A DNA stretch of 64,000 bases from Cricetomys ansorgei (lineage: Eukaryota; Chordata; Mammalia; Rodentia; Nesomyidae). The stretch is from assembly GCA_026225945.1 (NCBI GenBank), contig JAMJFZ010000811.1, forward strand, positions 558,001-622,000, in the 5' to 3' direction. The notes below the pieces were generated by a model. The model searched no databases, was not told where the DNA came from, and saw only the letters and a list, made by a program, of their open reading frames with translations. Made by a program: the position numbers and the translations under genes. Position 1 is the stretch's first letter; each line of letters begins with the position of its first letter. Shown here piece by piece: positions 30,800-60,114 of this stretch.

Positions 30800-32135
30800 C
30801 TGGGGAAGTAAAGGCACACAAGCTTAGAGCTAAGGAAGATTTCTTGGCCCTCCTATCACTGCAGGCCTCGGTTCCTCACTTCCATTTCTGGCTGATCTAA
30901 GGGGATGGTTATTAGCTTACAGGCTGCCCTGGGAAAGCCCATTATACCCCAGACAGCAGAGTTCCTCCCATCCCCTAATGCCTTCCTTTAGGGTCCTTAC
31001 CCAGAGCTGGGCCAGAACGATGTGATTCTGGGCCACCTGTCCAGGGTCCACAAACAAACAGGAGAAGTTGGTGCTTCGTAGGGTGGGGCTCAGTTCCTCT
31101 AGAACCAAGGCTCTCTGCAGCCAGGTGCTTGTATTCCTGTGCTCCCGGCTGGAGAGCAGAAGGAGATCATGAGAGGGCTGCAGGGAAGGTCTCCCCTCCT
31201 GATTAGCTAGCCTGACTTCTGTGACCCTCACCTTGTGTGACCCTCCCATAGCCGGCCTGGGAGGTGCTCAATGAAGGAGCCATTGCCCAGCCAGTAGAGG
31301 ATGCTGAAGTAGGGGAAGCGGCTGCAGGCAGTACAGGACAAGGTCAGCGTTCCATCTAGGAGCACATATGACTGTTAGTTCTTCTATAAAACAGAGCCCC
31401 CTACACTGCCAGCTCCCTAGTCATGAGTCAGAAACCTCTAATACCTGTGCCCCACCTACCATAGGAAAATGTTTAAGGGAGAAGACAGGCATCCATCTCC
31501 CTAAGCCTGAGGAATGTATGGGCACTGTTCTGAGTTTGTGTGATTCTTCCACTTCTGTGACTCCTCCCTTTGGGAGGACCTTTTCTAAAACAGTACCCAG
31601 TACCTAAGATTCTGTGTCAGGTACCAATAGGCTCATGCTAGCAGGCTGATGGTCTTCTGAGATGACCAGAAGGCAGGCAGGCTCTGGGCAAAGGGGCTCT
31701 GCCCTGAAGTACCTTGCATCCAAGGCCCTGGTAGGTTCTACAATGCCTGTGTCTTGAATTCTATAGGAACCATCTTGGGAGCTGGGCAGAATGGTGAACG
31801 CAGAACCAAGCTGGCCTGGCTGGTGCTTCTTGGCAGATGGGAGGTACACTCCCAAATCAACCCCAAACCCTGAAGCCTGTGTCCACAGCCCACCTCTGAC
31901 TACTAAATCCTCTTGGGCTCCCATGGTAAATGTTCCTTACTCAGTGGCACTTCTTCCTTTGGCCAGATCACATCCAATGCTGGGTACCGCTTAGTTGGGA
32001 CTGCTGGAGACCAGGAAGAGCATGGGTCCTCTGAGCTCCCAGTTAAGACAGTAGTGGTTGTCTGAGGTACAGATGTGGCTCTGGCCAGAATGACAACATG
32101 GACATACAGAAGCAGGACCCACCAAGAATTGGGGT
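30686..32135 (-). CDS. IL18BP: IL18BP, interleukin-18 binding protein (start exon unresolved)
   Basis: A secreted single-Ig-domain decoy that binds IL-18 with high affinity and blocks IL-18 receptor signalling, restraining IFN-gamma responses. Minus-strand coding exons with correct borders and phases are 32135-31941, 31355-31232, 31148-31001 and 30799-30686 (stop TGA at 30688-30686). The first has the signal-peptide core WWVLLLYVHVVILARATS, then PQTTTTVLTGSSEDPCSS. The Ig domain carries cysteines in TLSCTACSRF and NFSCLF, and N-glycosylation sequons NGT, NGS, NTS and NFS. The tail DGLRTAPSPSQETLSS resembles the mouse protein. These exons give 581 nt in phase, near the usual ~190-residue size. 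The initiator exon upstream of 32135 could not be identified. Confidence 0.9.
31001..31148 (-). CDS. IL18BP: IL18BP exon: second half of Ig domain
   Basis: Reads SREHRNTSTWLQRALVLEEL, then SPTLRSTNFSCLFVDPGQVA, ending AQLW in phase 0 before GTAAGG. It supplies the second Ig cysteine and two sequons. Confidence 0.95.
31232..31355 (-). CDS. IL18BP: IL18BP exon: first half of Ig domain
   Basis: Reads NGTLTLSCTACSRFPYFSIL, then YWLGNGSFIEHLPGRLWEGH, ending AG before GTGAGG. It contains two sequons and the first Ig cysteines, plus the conserved FSILYWLGNGSF core of the IL-18 contact surface. Confidence 0.95.
31941..32135 (-). CDS. IL18BP: IL18BP exon: signal peptide and N-terminal stalk
   Basis: On the minus strand the acceptor TTCCTCAG leads into ACCCC. 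The second and third bases of a codon precede PNSWWVLLLYVHVVILARAT, and the exon runs to EEVPL plus one base before GTAAGG. It therefore needs an upstream exon contributing one base of codon. Confidence 0.93.
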
Positions 32136-32798
32136 CTGAGGAACAAATTGTTAGAGATGTAAAGCTCAGCATCCTAGCAAATATTTTGGTCAGTGACAAG
32201 CTACTGGACTGGGACAGACCTCTCTACCCAGATACTCCTAGGTTCTCCCAGGAATCAAGAGTGGGTTGAGACTCTCAGTCCCCACCCTTTAGCCCTGCTC
32301 AGTGTGGTGCAAAGAAGGCTTGAAATGGAGCCAGGGCAGAAGCAGCTACATAGAAGCTTAGAGCAATAAGAGAGTTGGATGGAACTTCTTGGAGTTTATG
32401 GCCAAGTTAACCTCAGTGCTCCATTCTATTAGGGTGACCCCACAAAGCTCCATGTCCCACCTGCTGTCCAGCAGTGTCTCATGGTCTGATGAATGTGTCA
32501 GGAGCTAGGAAGTCTGGTATCTGTGATTTTCTCTAGAAAAAGGTGAGTAAAGGTCAGCCAACCCCACATTCAGGTTCTTTCCCTCGGACAGTGTTACCGA
32601 CATCCATTTGAGCTGATGGTACTTAAGAGGGCAAGCCTCTAGCCATAAGCTGGGCTGTCAGCACTTAAGACACTGCTGTTGTTACCTAGTAACAATTCCC
32701 TCTCATACCAGCTCCAAATAGCATTGGTATAAAGGTTCCCCAATCCAATCTTACCCCTGTTAGGGAAGAGGAGAAAGGCACAAAGAGCCAGGACTTAC
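32136..32798 (-). other. IL18BP: IL18BP intron(s) expected to hold the start exon
   Basis: This stretch between the probable 5' UTR exon and the signal-peptide exon must hold the initiator codon if the gene is built as in mouse. Two candidates were examined (ATG at 32704-32706 and at 32605-32607); neither is convincing. No repeats were seen. Confidence 0.5.
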
Positions 32799-32870
32799 CT
32801 GGGAAGCTGTAGTCTCAGTGGACAGACCTCCTTCTGGGAAGGGCAGGATGCAGTCAGTTTCTGGGAAAGC
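32799..32870 (-). other. IL18BP: Probable IL18BP 5' UTR exon
   Basis: A strong donor (TTCCCAG then GTAAGT, plus-strand 32793-32798) closes a minus-strand exon with no ATG. Its upstream edge is set only by the promoter-like sequence next to it, so the transcription start is approximate. Confidence 0.6.
32832..32867 (-). promoter_or_regulatory. IL18BP: Two GAS-type (STAT) motifs in IL18BP promoter/first exon
   Basis: TTCCCAGAA (TTCNNNGAA palindrome form) occurs twice on the minus strand, at 32832-32840 and 32859-32867, within 16-42 bp of the IRF element. The pairing suits STAT1/IRF1 control by interferon. Function is inferred. Confidence 0.65.
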
Positions 32871-32881
32871 TCCCAACCACA

Positions 32882-32898
32882 ATTTCGCTTTCACTTTT
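32882..32898 (-). promoter_or_regulatory. IL18BP: ISRE/IRF element of the IL18BP promoter
   Basis: On the minus strand AAAAGTGAAAGCGAAAT contains a perfect GAAANNGAAA core. It sits just upstream of the probable first exon. Human IL18BP is induced by IFN-gamma through IRF1 and C/EBP-beta sites, so an IRF element here is expected. Confidence 0.8.
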
Positions 32899-32899
32899 G

Positions 32900-34319
32900 C
32901 TCTTACTAGGAATCCCAATCCCAAACAGGCTGCCCCGCCCATCTCACGCATGCTCCCAGGCCCCTTCTCCACTCTCACTGGGATCCTCTATCACCCTACT
33001 AAGGCCACTTAAGGGGTAAGACATCAGAATCTCTCACTGTCTTACTTAGGGTCAGGACTTCCACCCTTCAGTCAGCTGTTTCTATAGAGCCAAGCCTTTA
33101 CTTTCTCCCGAACAATGTCCAAGGAGACAGTATTCATTGGAACTGGGCCCCCAGATTGAATCACCTTTTAGTGCTCAGTGTCACACTGGCCCATTAACAC
33201 CCTAGCCTTTCTTAGGCTTTCCATTTCCCTCAGCCCCAAAGTCAGCCGTGTCACCTGGCACCCACCTTTGACAAGCACCACCACTGCCACTTGTGTAGAT
33301 CTCCCTACATGGCTCTTAAGCCCTGAAGAGCGTCTGGGAGCTCCAAGGCTTGCCACAGCAAACAGCCACTTCCCTGCTAGGCTGGTGTACAAAACTCTCA
33401 GCCAAGCTGAGAGCTGACCCTAAGTAGCCAGGAAGGCACTTCCCTAACACTGGCTCCAGTAGCTCAGAGGCTACAACTTGGCAGGAACAAAACTGACAAA
33501 ATCGGAGTGTCATGACAGAACTTCTGGAGGCAGAAAGACCAGTGAGTGCATGCTCTTGGGGTCTGGTCTGAGGTTTGTGGTTCTGTAATCAGAGAGGAGA
33601 GCTGGTGACAACAGGCAGGGAGGTTTGGAGGAGCCATTAGAATAAAGATTCATACTTGACTCAGAAACAGGAGGCTAAAAGCAATGTCTTCTTATGTGTC
33701 ACGTTCACAGTTCTCCTCTGAGCAACTCCACCTACCTTCTGTCATTCAGGCTGCAGAGTGCAGGAAAAAACTCCCCCCACAGAATCCAGGATATCCAGGA
33801 GTTAGGTCCAAAGGTTGTGCCCATGGAGGTGGCCTCAGTCCACTGGGAGATGGGTGGAGGTGCAGGAAAAGGAACTAGGCCTCTACCTTAGAGCAACCAA
33901 GGCCAGAGTAGCCACTAGAAGGTTGTGGGACTCAGGACTGTTAAAGCATGAAAGCAGCCTTGGCCTTCGGGAGAGAGGAGGGCAAATCTCTGGGGACCTT
34001 TGCTCAGCTTCCATTCCCTTGAGGATGAAGGGGGACAGGAAGCCATAGCTGAGTAAGTGAACAGGCTGAGTAGTAGAGTGGCAGTGTACTAGTCTCAGGC
34101 AGTGAGGATGGAGTGCCACCCCAGTCTGAAAGGGGGCCCAGTGAGGTCTTGGGGCCCCTAATGCCACAGGACAGGAACCACTCATTGAGGGAAGGGGTGG
34201 GTAGGAAGGCAGTACCAAGGATCCCAGGCCTCAGCATTCAGTTGGGGTACAAGAGGCAAAGATGCCAGGGGTCACAGGAAAGAGGTGGCAAAAAGAAAAG
34301 CAGATGATGTTCAGCTTTC
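32900..34319. other. Intergenic region IL18BP-RNF121
   Basis: About 1.4 kb between the IL18BP promoter and the RNF121 poly(A) site. Unique sequence with no SINE; short frames at 33168-33417, 33684-33891 and 33883-34237 show no family features. Confidence 0.7.
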
Positions 34320-35485
34320 CAGCCCAGCTCATGGAGCTTTATTTAAATGTGATGACAAGATCCTGTTTGGTTCTTGTTGCCCTCAAAGGGGCCAGGCCAC
34401 ATTCCCTAGAAACCAGAGCTGCAGACCCATGATGCCCTCCCACTTTCTCCAAAACCCCAGAACTAATGCTAGGCCTACTTAGAAGCTCCTGTTTTGGGAA
34501 CTGGTATTCACTCAGGCCTTATTCTTCTTATGCACCTACCATTCCTATTGTCAGGCCCAGGAAGAGCCCACAAATGTCCAAGCCTACATAGGGATGCTCC
34601 CTGGGCTGGGTATCCCTGTTTAGCTTCAAGGGCACATTGATGACTGGCAGAAACTGAGGTCCATTTGTCTGCTATGTGCATGCACACACACACACACACT
34701 CTTAGGAGTAGCCTTTGGCACAAGTTACCACATCAAGGCTCAAGGCTCTACTTATACAAGTAGCTTCCACAGCCTAACTGTACATAGACGGCGTCTATAC
34801 TGTCTGAAGACAGCCCTGCTCAGAGGCAGGTTATCCATGCTACTCGTTCTTCCAGTTGTCCTAAACATGTCGGTGAATTTTGAGGCCACAGGGCTTCCCT
34901 AGTTGGAAAAGTTATTGATTTTGCTACACCCAGCCTTTAGTTTCCAGACAAAGAGGGGACAGAGTCACACACAATACCCATCTTATATCCCAGAGATGAA
35001 GAGACCTTCACCCGTCAGGGCTAATCTGTTGTAGCAGTCTGAGCTCATCTCCACTGAGTAAAACCAGGCTCAAGCCTTGCAGAGGGAAAGGAAGGGGAAA
35101 GGGAAGGCTGAAGCACTCAGCCACTAGAAAACCCACTAGTGCTCTCAGCCAGAGGTGAGAAGACTCCTCCCAACCAACAATACCACAGCTCTGCCCTACC
35201 CTGTTCAAGCAGGGTAAGGCCTGGGGGTGGGGGACAATTCCTATGCTCCACAATAAAAAAATTTAAATATATTCATCAAAATAATTTTCTTTTAAAAAGC
35301 CCCCACGCTGACAGCCCCACCAGCTGGTTCTCCATCATTTCCCTCCCCAACCCAGACACAGCTGGGGATGTCCTGAGTGGCCCAAGTGCCTTTGAGTCTT
35401 TCCCACCCAAGTCTTCATGGGCAGCAAGGAGAGTGCCCTGAGGTCCATGGTGGTGGGGTGGGTTCTCCAATGATGTGACTCCTGA
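34320..35485 (-). other. RNF121: RNF121 3' UTR
   Basis: Runs from the stop codon to the poly(A) signal. It holds a short (CA)n near 34682-34699 and no SINE. The extent is inferred from the signal. Confidence 0.65.
34338..34343 (-). terminator. RNF121: RNF121 poly(A) signal AATAAA
   Basis: Minus-strand AATAAA about 1.15 kb after the RNF121 stop codon, the only strong signal on that strand in the region. Confidence 0.7.
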
Positions 35486-53752
<18,267 letters not shown>

Positions 53753-53931
53753 TCAATTTTGTGTAAATGCAAGTCTATTAGCATGATCAAAATTAGAAAG
53801 CAGGCACTACGCCTGACTCTCCCACTTTATCCTTAAACTGTATTCTAGACATATTCTTCCCTTTCCTTGAGCTATTGCTACCTCTTACACAGCTTCTCCA
53901 ACTTCTTTTGTTAGTTTCCCTTCACCTATGG

Positions 53932-53984
53932 GAAAAACAAAAACAAAAACAAAAACAAAAACAAAAACAAAAACAAAAACAAAA
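53932..53984. repeat. (AAAAAC)n hexanucleotide repeat
   Basis: About eight near-perfect AAAAAC units. Confidence 0.95.
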
Positions 53985-54309
53985 CAGAAGACACCCATGG
54001 TAGGACCAACTGGTATCATCCCTATACTTTTAAGTCAAGTTGTTCCCCTTGAGCTACAATAGCCTTCCTGCCTCCCTTTCTGCCTAATAGTATTAAATAT
54101 AAGACATCTGAGCCTCCTTTCCAATCAGAATTAGTTTAAATCCCCAACGTCCCAAAGCATTTTCTTTTCCACTATCACTTTAGTGCTAATCTACATGAGA
54201 CAGGCTTTGAATTCATTCTTGGGTAGGAATTAGGCCATAGTCATCCGTTTCCTGCATTCAATACGAAAATTCCCTAATGGAGAAGCACATTTCTGTTTCA
54301 GGAGTGCCT

Positions 54310-54475
54310 ATTTGTGGAGCCTAGTGGCACAGGCCTGTAGCTCCCACTACTCAGGAGGAATAGGAAAAATGGAATAGGAAAAATGCAAGTTCAAGGCATT
54401 CTTTGTACTACAGAGCGAGTTCAAGGTCAGCCTAGGCACCTTCGTGAGAACTTGTCTCAAAACAGTAAAGACAGG
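54310..54475 (+). repeat. Old B1-like SINE with an internal tandem duplication
   Basis: Sense: gtggcacaggcctgtagctc, ctactcaggaggaataggaa, then a doubled ggaataggaaaaat, then gttcaaggtcagcctaggc. Confidence 0.6.
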
Positions 54476-54654
54476 TCTGAGGATACAGACACAACTCAGC
54501 AGCAGAGTGTTGTTGAGCATTTGAGAGTCCCTAGGTTTGATTCCAGAACCTCCCAACCTCCCAACCCCAGTGCTTATTTTCTTTCCCCTCTTTCAGAGCA
54601 TTACCTTACATTTGTTAGGCGAAGAGTGCAAATGTACAAAACAGTTCTCACAAC

Positions 54655-54768
54655 CCAGCATGTCGGCACACGCCTTTAATCCCAGCACTTGGGAGGCAGA
54701 GGCAGGTGAATTTCTGTGAGTTTTGAGTTTAAGGCCAGTCTGGTCTACATAGTAAGATCCTGTCTTAA
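54655..54768 (+). repeat. B1 SINE
   Basis: Sense: gcacacgcctttaatcccag, cacttgggaggcagaggcag, ggccagtctggtctacatag. Its tail grades into (GATA)n. Confidence 0.9.
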
Positions 54769-54773
54769 TAAGC

Positions 54774-54811
54774 AGATAGATGGATGGATAGATAGATAGA
54801 TAGATAGATAT
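54774..54811. repeat. (GATA)n microsatellite
   Basis: GATA/GATG units following the B1 tail. Confidence 0.9.
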
Positions 54812-55411
54812 CCCTTGGGAATTTCTAGACTTGAAATATAATGCAAGCCACATATATAATTTACATTTTCTACATTTAAAAACAGGTGATATTAGTTTTA
54901 ATATTTTATTTAACCCAAATATATCTCAAATATTCTCACATGTAAAAATATTTCAACATATACAAAATATTAAAGTTACTATTAGTGCTAGGTAGTGAAC
55001 CCAGCTTTGTACAGGAAGCACAGTGTATTACCTGTGAGACATATCCCAACCACAAAACACTAAAATCATCAATACAATATTTTACTTCTTCTGGAATTTG
55101 AAATTAGATGTGTATTAAGCATTCATAAGCCACTAGAGTGATAGCTGCTATAGTGTGCACTACGGTATGGAGCTTTGAGTTTACTTGTCTGTAACTACCA
55201 CTCTCTTACAGAGTCTTCTGTGGTCAGAAAATATCTAGTTGATTTCCGTTTGTTCGTGGGGAATTCTTGGTTTTTGTTGTTGTTTTTTTTTGCTAGTATA
55301 CAAGGTAAGAGGTTTCATTATAACTGTTTTTGTTGTTGTTTTTGAGTCAGGATCTCATTTATGAAAACTGGCAAACTGTCTTTTGTGAACTCCTAGTTGA
55401 ATATGACTCAA
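54812..55411 (-). other. RNF121: RNF121 intron, unique AT-rich stretch
   Basis: Nothing recognised apart from T-rich runs near 55280 and 55335. Confidence 0.55.
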
Positions 55412-55569
55412 CTTTTTTTTTTTTTTTTAGGTTTTTCTAAACAGAGTTTCTCTGTTATAACTCTGGCTGTTCTGGAACTCATTCTGTAGACCAGGCTGGC
55501 CTTGAACTCACAGAAATCTGCCTTCCACCCAAGTGCTGGGATTAAAGGCATGAGCCACCACTGCCCAGC
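55412..55569 (-). repeat. B1 SINE
   Basis: Antisense: gagtttctctgttataactc, tagaccaggctggccttgaa, gctgggattaaaggcatgag. Confidence 0.92.
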
Positions 55570-55589
55570 TAAAATTTATTTATGTTTTT

Positions 55590-55838
55590 CTTTTTCTTTT
55601 TTTCCAAATGTATATTTTCTTCACGTACACCTTCATGCCAGAAGAGAGCATCAGATCCCATTATAGATGGTTGTGAGCCACCATGTGGTTACTGGGAATT
55701 TAACTCAGGTCCTCTGCAAGAGCAGCTAATATTCTTATCTGCTGACCACCTCTCCAGTCCTGACCCTGAACTTCTAATCCTCTTGTCTCCATCGCCCAAG
55801 TGCTGGGATTGCAAGGGTGCACCACTACACCTGGTCTG
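55590..55838 (-). repeat. B2-type SINE followed by a B1 fragment
   Basis: Antisense B2 (gcatcagatcccattataga, ccaccatgtggttactggga, accacctctccagtcc) to about 55760. Then an antisense B1 piece (cccaagtgctgggattgcaa). Confidence 0.8.
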
Positions 55839-55924
55839 TGGAATGCTGGGAACAGAACCCTGAATGTTGTACATGCTAGGAACTGTTCCTGCCCCCTTAA
55901 GACATTTTCGTACGTATTAGAGCT

Positions 55925-56275
55925 TTGTTCTTACTTCCTTAATTTGTGTGGTATATGCATGTATGTGTACAGGTGTACTCATCTGTACAAGAGTGTGTGG
56001 AAGCCAGAGACTGACATCCAGTATCTTCTCTACCTTCTTTGTCTTTTTCTCTGAGATACGGTCTCAGTGAATCCGGAGCTCACTTTTTTGGCTAGACTAG
56101 TTAGTCAGTGAGCCTCGGGGATCCACTTGTCTCCATCCTCAGCTTTGGGGTTACAGAAGCATTCTTGCACTCCTGGCTTCTATTTGGATGCTGAGGATAC
56201 AAGCTCAGGTCTTCATGCTTTCTCAGCAAACACTTTACCCACTGAACCACCTTCCTAAGTCTCAGTTTTCTAGTA
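55925..56275 (-). repeat. B4-type composite SINE
   Basis: Antisense tRNA-SINE parts (gtgtgtggaagccagagact; cactttacccactgaaccac) around a B1-like centre (tctgagatacggtctcagtg, ccttgtctccat-like block near 56130). Confidence 0.6.
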
Positions 56276-56284
56276 TTATTTTAC

Positions 56285-56370
56285 AGGTTAAGACAGGGGA
56301 ATAGCTCAGGGGTAAAGTGCTTGTCTAGTATGTGTGAGTACCTAGGTTCAATCCCTAACATACAGCCTGA
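56285..56370 (+). repeat. ID-like SINE
   Basis: ggggaatagctcaggggtaa and ctaggttcaatccctaacat resemble the A and B boxes of ID elements. Confidence 0.6.
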
Positions 56371-56371
56371 G

Positions 56372-56857
56372 CTTCAGTCCTACTATACTGGGACCCACAA
56401 CTGACTCTCTAGTGAAGCACTCCAACATACCCTAGCCTCAAGTTAAAAGTATCGACATTAACAGATGTACCAACAAATGGCTGCCCAAATTAGGACCCAG
56501 GTGCTAGTCCAAGAAACACTGGAAGGGCCAAGAAAAGACACTGTAACAAACATCCACAAAACTAAACTAGGAGCTGAACAATTAGACTCATGCTAAAAGT
56601 AGGAAGAAAGGTCTTTGTTCTTCCCATTACTTGCTTTAACAATCTTATTTAACTGTTTACAAAACAATAGGACCAGAGATTAGCAAAAGAATCAAATAAA
56701 AAAGTCCAGTCACATTAACAGGAATTCTTTATTTCCTTTCAGCTTTTTGAAAAACTGAAACGAATAAAAACACCCAGCCTGCTTTCAGAGAAAAAGATAA
56801 CTATTTACTTTAACTTTTTTCTCTGGAAATACAGAAATTTATTTAGAAACTTTCCTT
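56372..56857 (-). other. RNF121: RNF121 intron, unique stretch
   Basis: Nothing recognised. Confidence 0.5.
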
Positions 56858-57116
56858 TTTAGGTTCTTTGAGACAATGTTTCTCTGTCTTGGAACTTGCT
56901 CTGTAGAACAAGCTTGCTTCAAACTCAAAAGAGATCAACCTGCCTCTGCCTCTGGGGTGCTGGGATTAAAGGCATTTGCCACAACTGCCTGGCTCTTATC
57001 TTTTGTGAGAGAGTCCTGGAACTCAACAGAACAGGATGGCCTCGAAACTCACAGAGATGTGCCTGTCTCTGCCTGACAGGTACTTAGATTAAAGGCCATG
57101 TGCCACCATGTCTGTC
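56858..57116 (-). repeat. Two adjacent B1 SINEs
   Basis: The first copy at 56858-56994 (tttgagacaatgtttctctg ... gggattaaaggcatttgcc) is followed head to tail by a 5'-shortened copy at 56995-57116 (tagattaaaggccatgtgcc). Confidence 0.85.
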
Positions 57117-57143
57117 ATTTTTTTATTTAAAGAAAAAAAAAAA

Positions 57144-57146
<3 letters not shown>

Positions 57147-57194
<48 letters not shown>
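57147..57194. repeat. (TG)n microsatellite
   Basis: Uninterrupted TG run of about 22 units, the longest in the window. Confidence 0.95.
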
Positions 57195-57504
57195 GTGGAA
57201 ATTTATTTTTAGTTGTGTTTAAAATATTTGTTTTTGTGCACCGTTGGAAAAAGAGATGCATAGGCCTTGATATTTTGTATTGTCTGCATGTGTTGGATTT
57301 CTGTGGAGGAAGTTGATTGCTTGTGATCTGTACCTGAAGGGTTCTGAATCAATAAAAACCCCTGAGATCAGACACTCAGGGTTCCACTGTCAAGCAGGGC
57401 ATTGGCCATGACAGTGGTTCCCTCTGCTGAGGTCTGGCAGAGTTTGCAGATATGAATATGCCTCCTTGTCTCTCTTGGTGATTTGCCACAGCTACTTACA
57501 ACTA

Positions 57505-57648
57505 CACGTGTGTGTGACAGCATGTGTGTGGAGGTCAGAAGACAACTGGCAGGAATTTTCTCTCTCCTTCCACCATAAGACTTTAAACTCAAGTTATTGG
57601 GTTTGGTTTGGAAAGCATTCTAACCTGTTGAGCCATCTCCCAGGTCCT
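57505..57648 (-). repeat. B3-related SINE
   Basis: Antisense: gtgtgtggaggtcagaagac, ttctctctccttccaccata, gttgagccatctcccaggtc. Confidence 0.7.
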
Positions 57649-57681
57649 TGTTTAGTAAATGAATTTAAACTTCATTTATAA

Positions 57682-57905
57682 TTTTTTAAAAGGTTTATTT
57701 ATGCTTATGTGTATGAGTATTTTGTCTACATGTATTTATGTGTTCCACATGCATGCCTGGTGCCAGAGAAGTCAGAAGAGGGGGTTGGATCTCCTAGAAT
57801 GGGAGTCATGGATGGTTGTAAGCCACTATGTCAGTGCTGGGAGTTGAACCTGGGTCCTCTACAAGAGCAACAAGTGGTGCTCTGAACTGCTGAGCCACTC
57901 CCCCC
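57682..57905 (-). repeat. B3-type SINE
   Basis: Antisense: agaagtcagaagagggggtt, gctgggagttgaacctgggt, gaactgctgagccactcccc. Near full length. Confidence 0.9.
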
Positions 57906-58771
57906 ACTTCCAAGTTTAAACTTCACTAAGGAAAGCATTTTAATGGCAATTGGCAATGAAAGGGCCTTTGGTGCCATCTGGTAGCAATGTTTAGGGAGAC
58001 ATACTGAGTTCAACAGTTTATAAAATAAACACTTGTGTCTGAACAAAAAAACAGGAAACCTCATCTCTGCCCTTATCTCTCTTCCAATATATGAACTAGG
58101 CAGCTATGCAGAGCCTCAGGTAATGATATAAATGTTCAGAGGAGAGATACAGCAGTGTGGGCAGGAGATTTATGTAAGAGATAATCTCTAAGTGGCTAAA
58201 AGCATGAAGGACCTGCTTACTAAATTATGGATTGTATATAGCATAGGACAGAGCAAACAGGCAGCCAATCAACATGGAAATACAAAAAAACAAAACTCAG
58301 AATGAATAAAGCTGTTTCTAAGGTTCTAGATGGAACATTCTATGAACTAGTAAGCTTAATATGAAGCAAAGAAACCTTTCAGACTGCCCCAGCAAAGGAT
58401 AGAGAAACAGTGACATAAGAGTGGCTCACAGGAAACATGTTGAGAGGTTTCAGTTGTCCACAAACTGCCTTAGAATATAGGTCAGCAAGGCCATTGCCAA
58501 AAAAGCCATGGCAACCTCAGACTGCCTAACCAAAAGAATACTCAGAATGAGAAGACAGTGCTCCAGAGTTCTCTGCTCTGTCATTGGGGCCATGGCATCA
58601 GGTCTAAGTACCACACTAACTATACAAAGAACACTGGCTTAAGGAAGAATGATCGTAAGAGCTGTCAGGGTTAGATTCTGGAAACAGAATCCTGTAAAAG
58701 CAGCTGAAAACACTGGTTTTAAGCATGGAAAAAGATCAAGAAAAGCCAGTGATTATAAAGTTGTCTATATA
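57906..58771 (-). other. RNF121: RNF121 intron, unique stretch
   Basis: Nothing coding or repetitive recognised. Confidence 0.5.
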
Positions 58772-58918
58772 TAGGCTGTGGTGGCCCGGTGCTTTAGTCC
58801 CAGTGCTCAGGAGGCAGAGGCAGGCAGATCTCTGTGAGTTTGAGGCTAGCCTGATCTACGGAATGAGTTCCCAGACAGCCAGGGTTACACAGAAAAAACC
58901 CTGTCTCAAAACCAATAA
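58772..58918 (+). repeat. B1 SINE
   Basis: Sense: gtggtggcccggtgctttag, ggcagaggcaggcagatctc, ccctgtctcaaaaccaataa. Confidence 0.92.
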
Positions 58919-60114
58919 GCAATGTATCCAGTCTTTTCTATGACTTGGTAAACCATACATTGCTAGAACAGTCTATAGGATAGAGATGTGGTTGGCAGTT
59001 TCCTCCTATTCCACCCCTAGCAAATGAGCATCCTTATTCCCAGAGGCAACCATTACATCACTAACATATGCTACTGACCTTAAAAAAAAAAAAAATCTCC
59101 ATTTGTGTCTCTCCTGCCTCTGGATCCAACTCTTGTCTTTCAGAGAAGCACTAAATTTACTCCCAGTGTCCTAAGACTGGTCTCTTACTTGAACTATGGC
59201 TTCTTTCCCAAGCTGTCCCTTTTCCAAATAAGAGTCAAACAGCCATTTGAAACACTTACTGGACAACGTGCTAAGGACTGGGGTATTTAATGGGAATCAT
59301 AAAGCCTCTTCAAGGACTTAAGTCTATTGAGGAAAAACAAAAACTTAATTCAAAGTAAGTTCTGGAATGATATAAGCCCTGATGGTGAATAAAGTACAGA
59401 AGAGAGGCACTTCACTCACAGTGTGGAAACCAAGAAAAGCTTCCCAAAGGAGGCATTGTTTGATCTTTGTCTAATGGCCTCCTACGTCCAGAAACAAAAG
59501 AAGATCATGGGTATTTCAGGCTCAGGGTACATGGCAAGGAGTCTTTGAGGAAGCGTGAGAAATGAGCCTCTAGTAGAAGACAGCTTGCAAGGAGGCGGAC
59601 ATGTATATCACAACTGGAAGTTTTTATTACATTTTCTTCTCTCATAGAAATGGGATTCAAGTAATCCTTAGTCTAAGAAGAAAAAAAAAACTACATTATT
59701 TTGCAGAATCCCAGGTAGGAGTCTGCTCATCCACCCCTAGGAAGTACCAGCTGCTCAGGGGTGAGGCTTGAAAACAAACTATATTTGGTAGCAGACAGAA
59801 ATGATAAAAGCTTCTCCTTGGAGATCTTTAAAAATAGGACAGACACTTTTCCAGGCATAAACTTCTTACTTCCCCTAACATCCCTGAGGGAGCTAAGGAG
59901 TAAGTAATATTAGAATCTGAATGGATGATGAAAACTGAGCTACAGAGAAGCCAAAAGACAGGTCTGACCTGGAGCAGGTTTCCAATCCAGATCTTCTGTC
60001 TCCCTAGCAGCCTCCCTGCCATCACTCTGAGTTTGTGGAGGAACCCTGAAAGGCAGGGGAGGTAAAATGATGAAATGACTAACAAAACGGGGCTTGTAAA
60101 AGTTACTTGAGAAT
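58919..60114 (-). other. RNF121: RNF121 intron, unique stretch
   Basis: Nothing recognised apart from short A runs (59082-59095, 59680-59690). Confidence 0.5.

Noticed and set aside
53932..53984. Regular short repeats considered as an array
   Set aside because: It is an (AAAAAC)n simple repeat with no spacers. No CRISPR-like array exists in the window.
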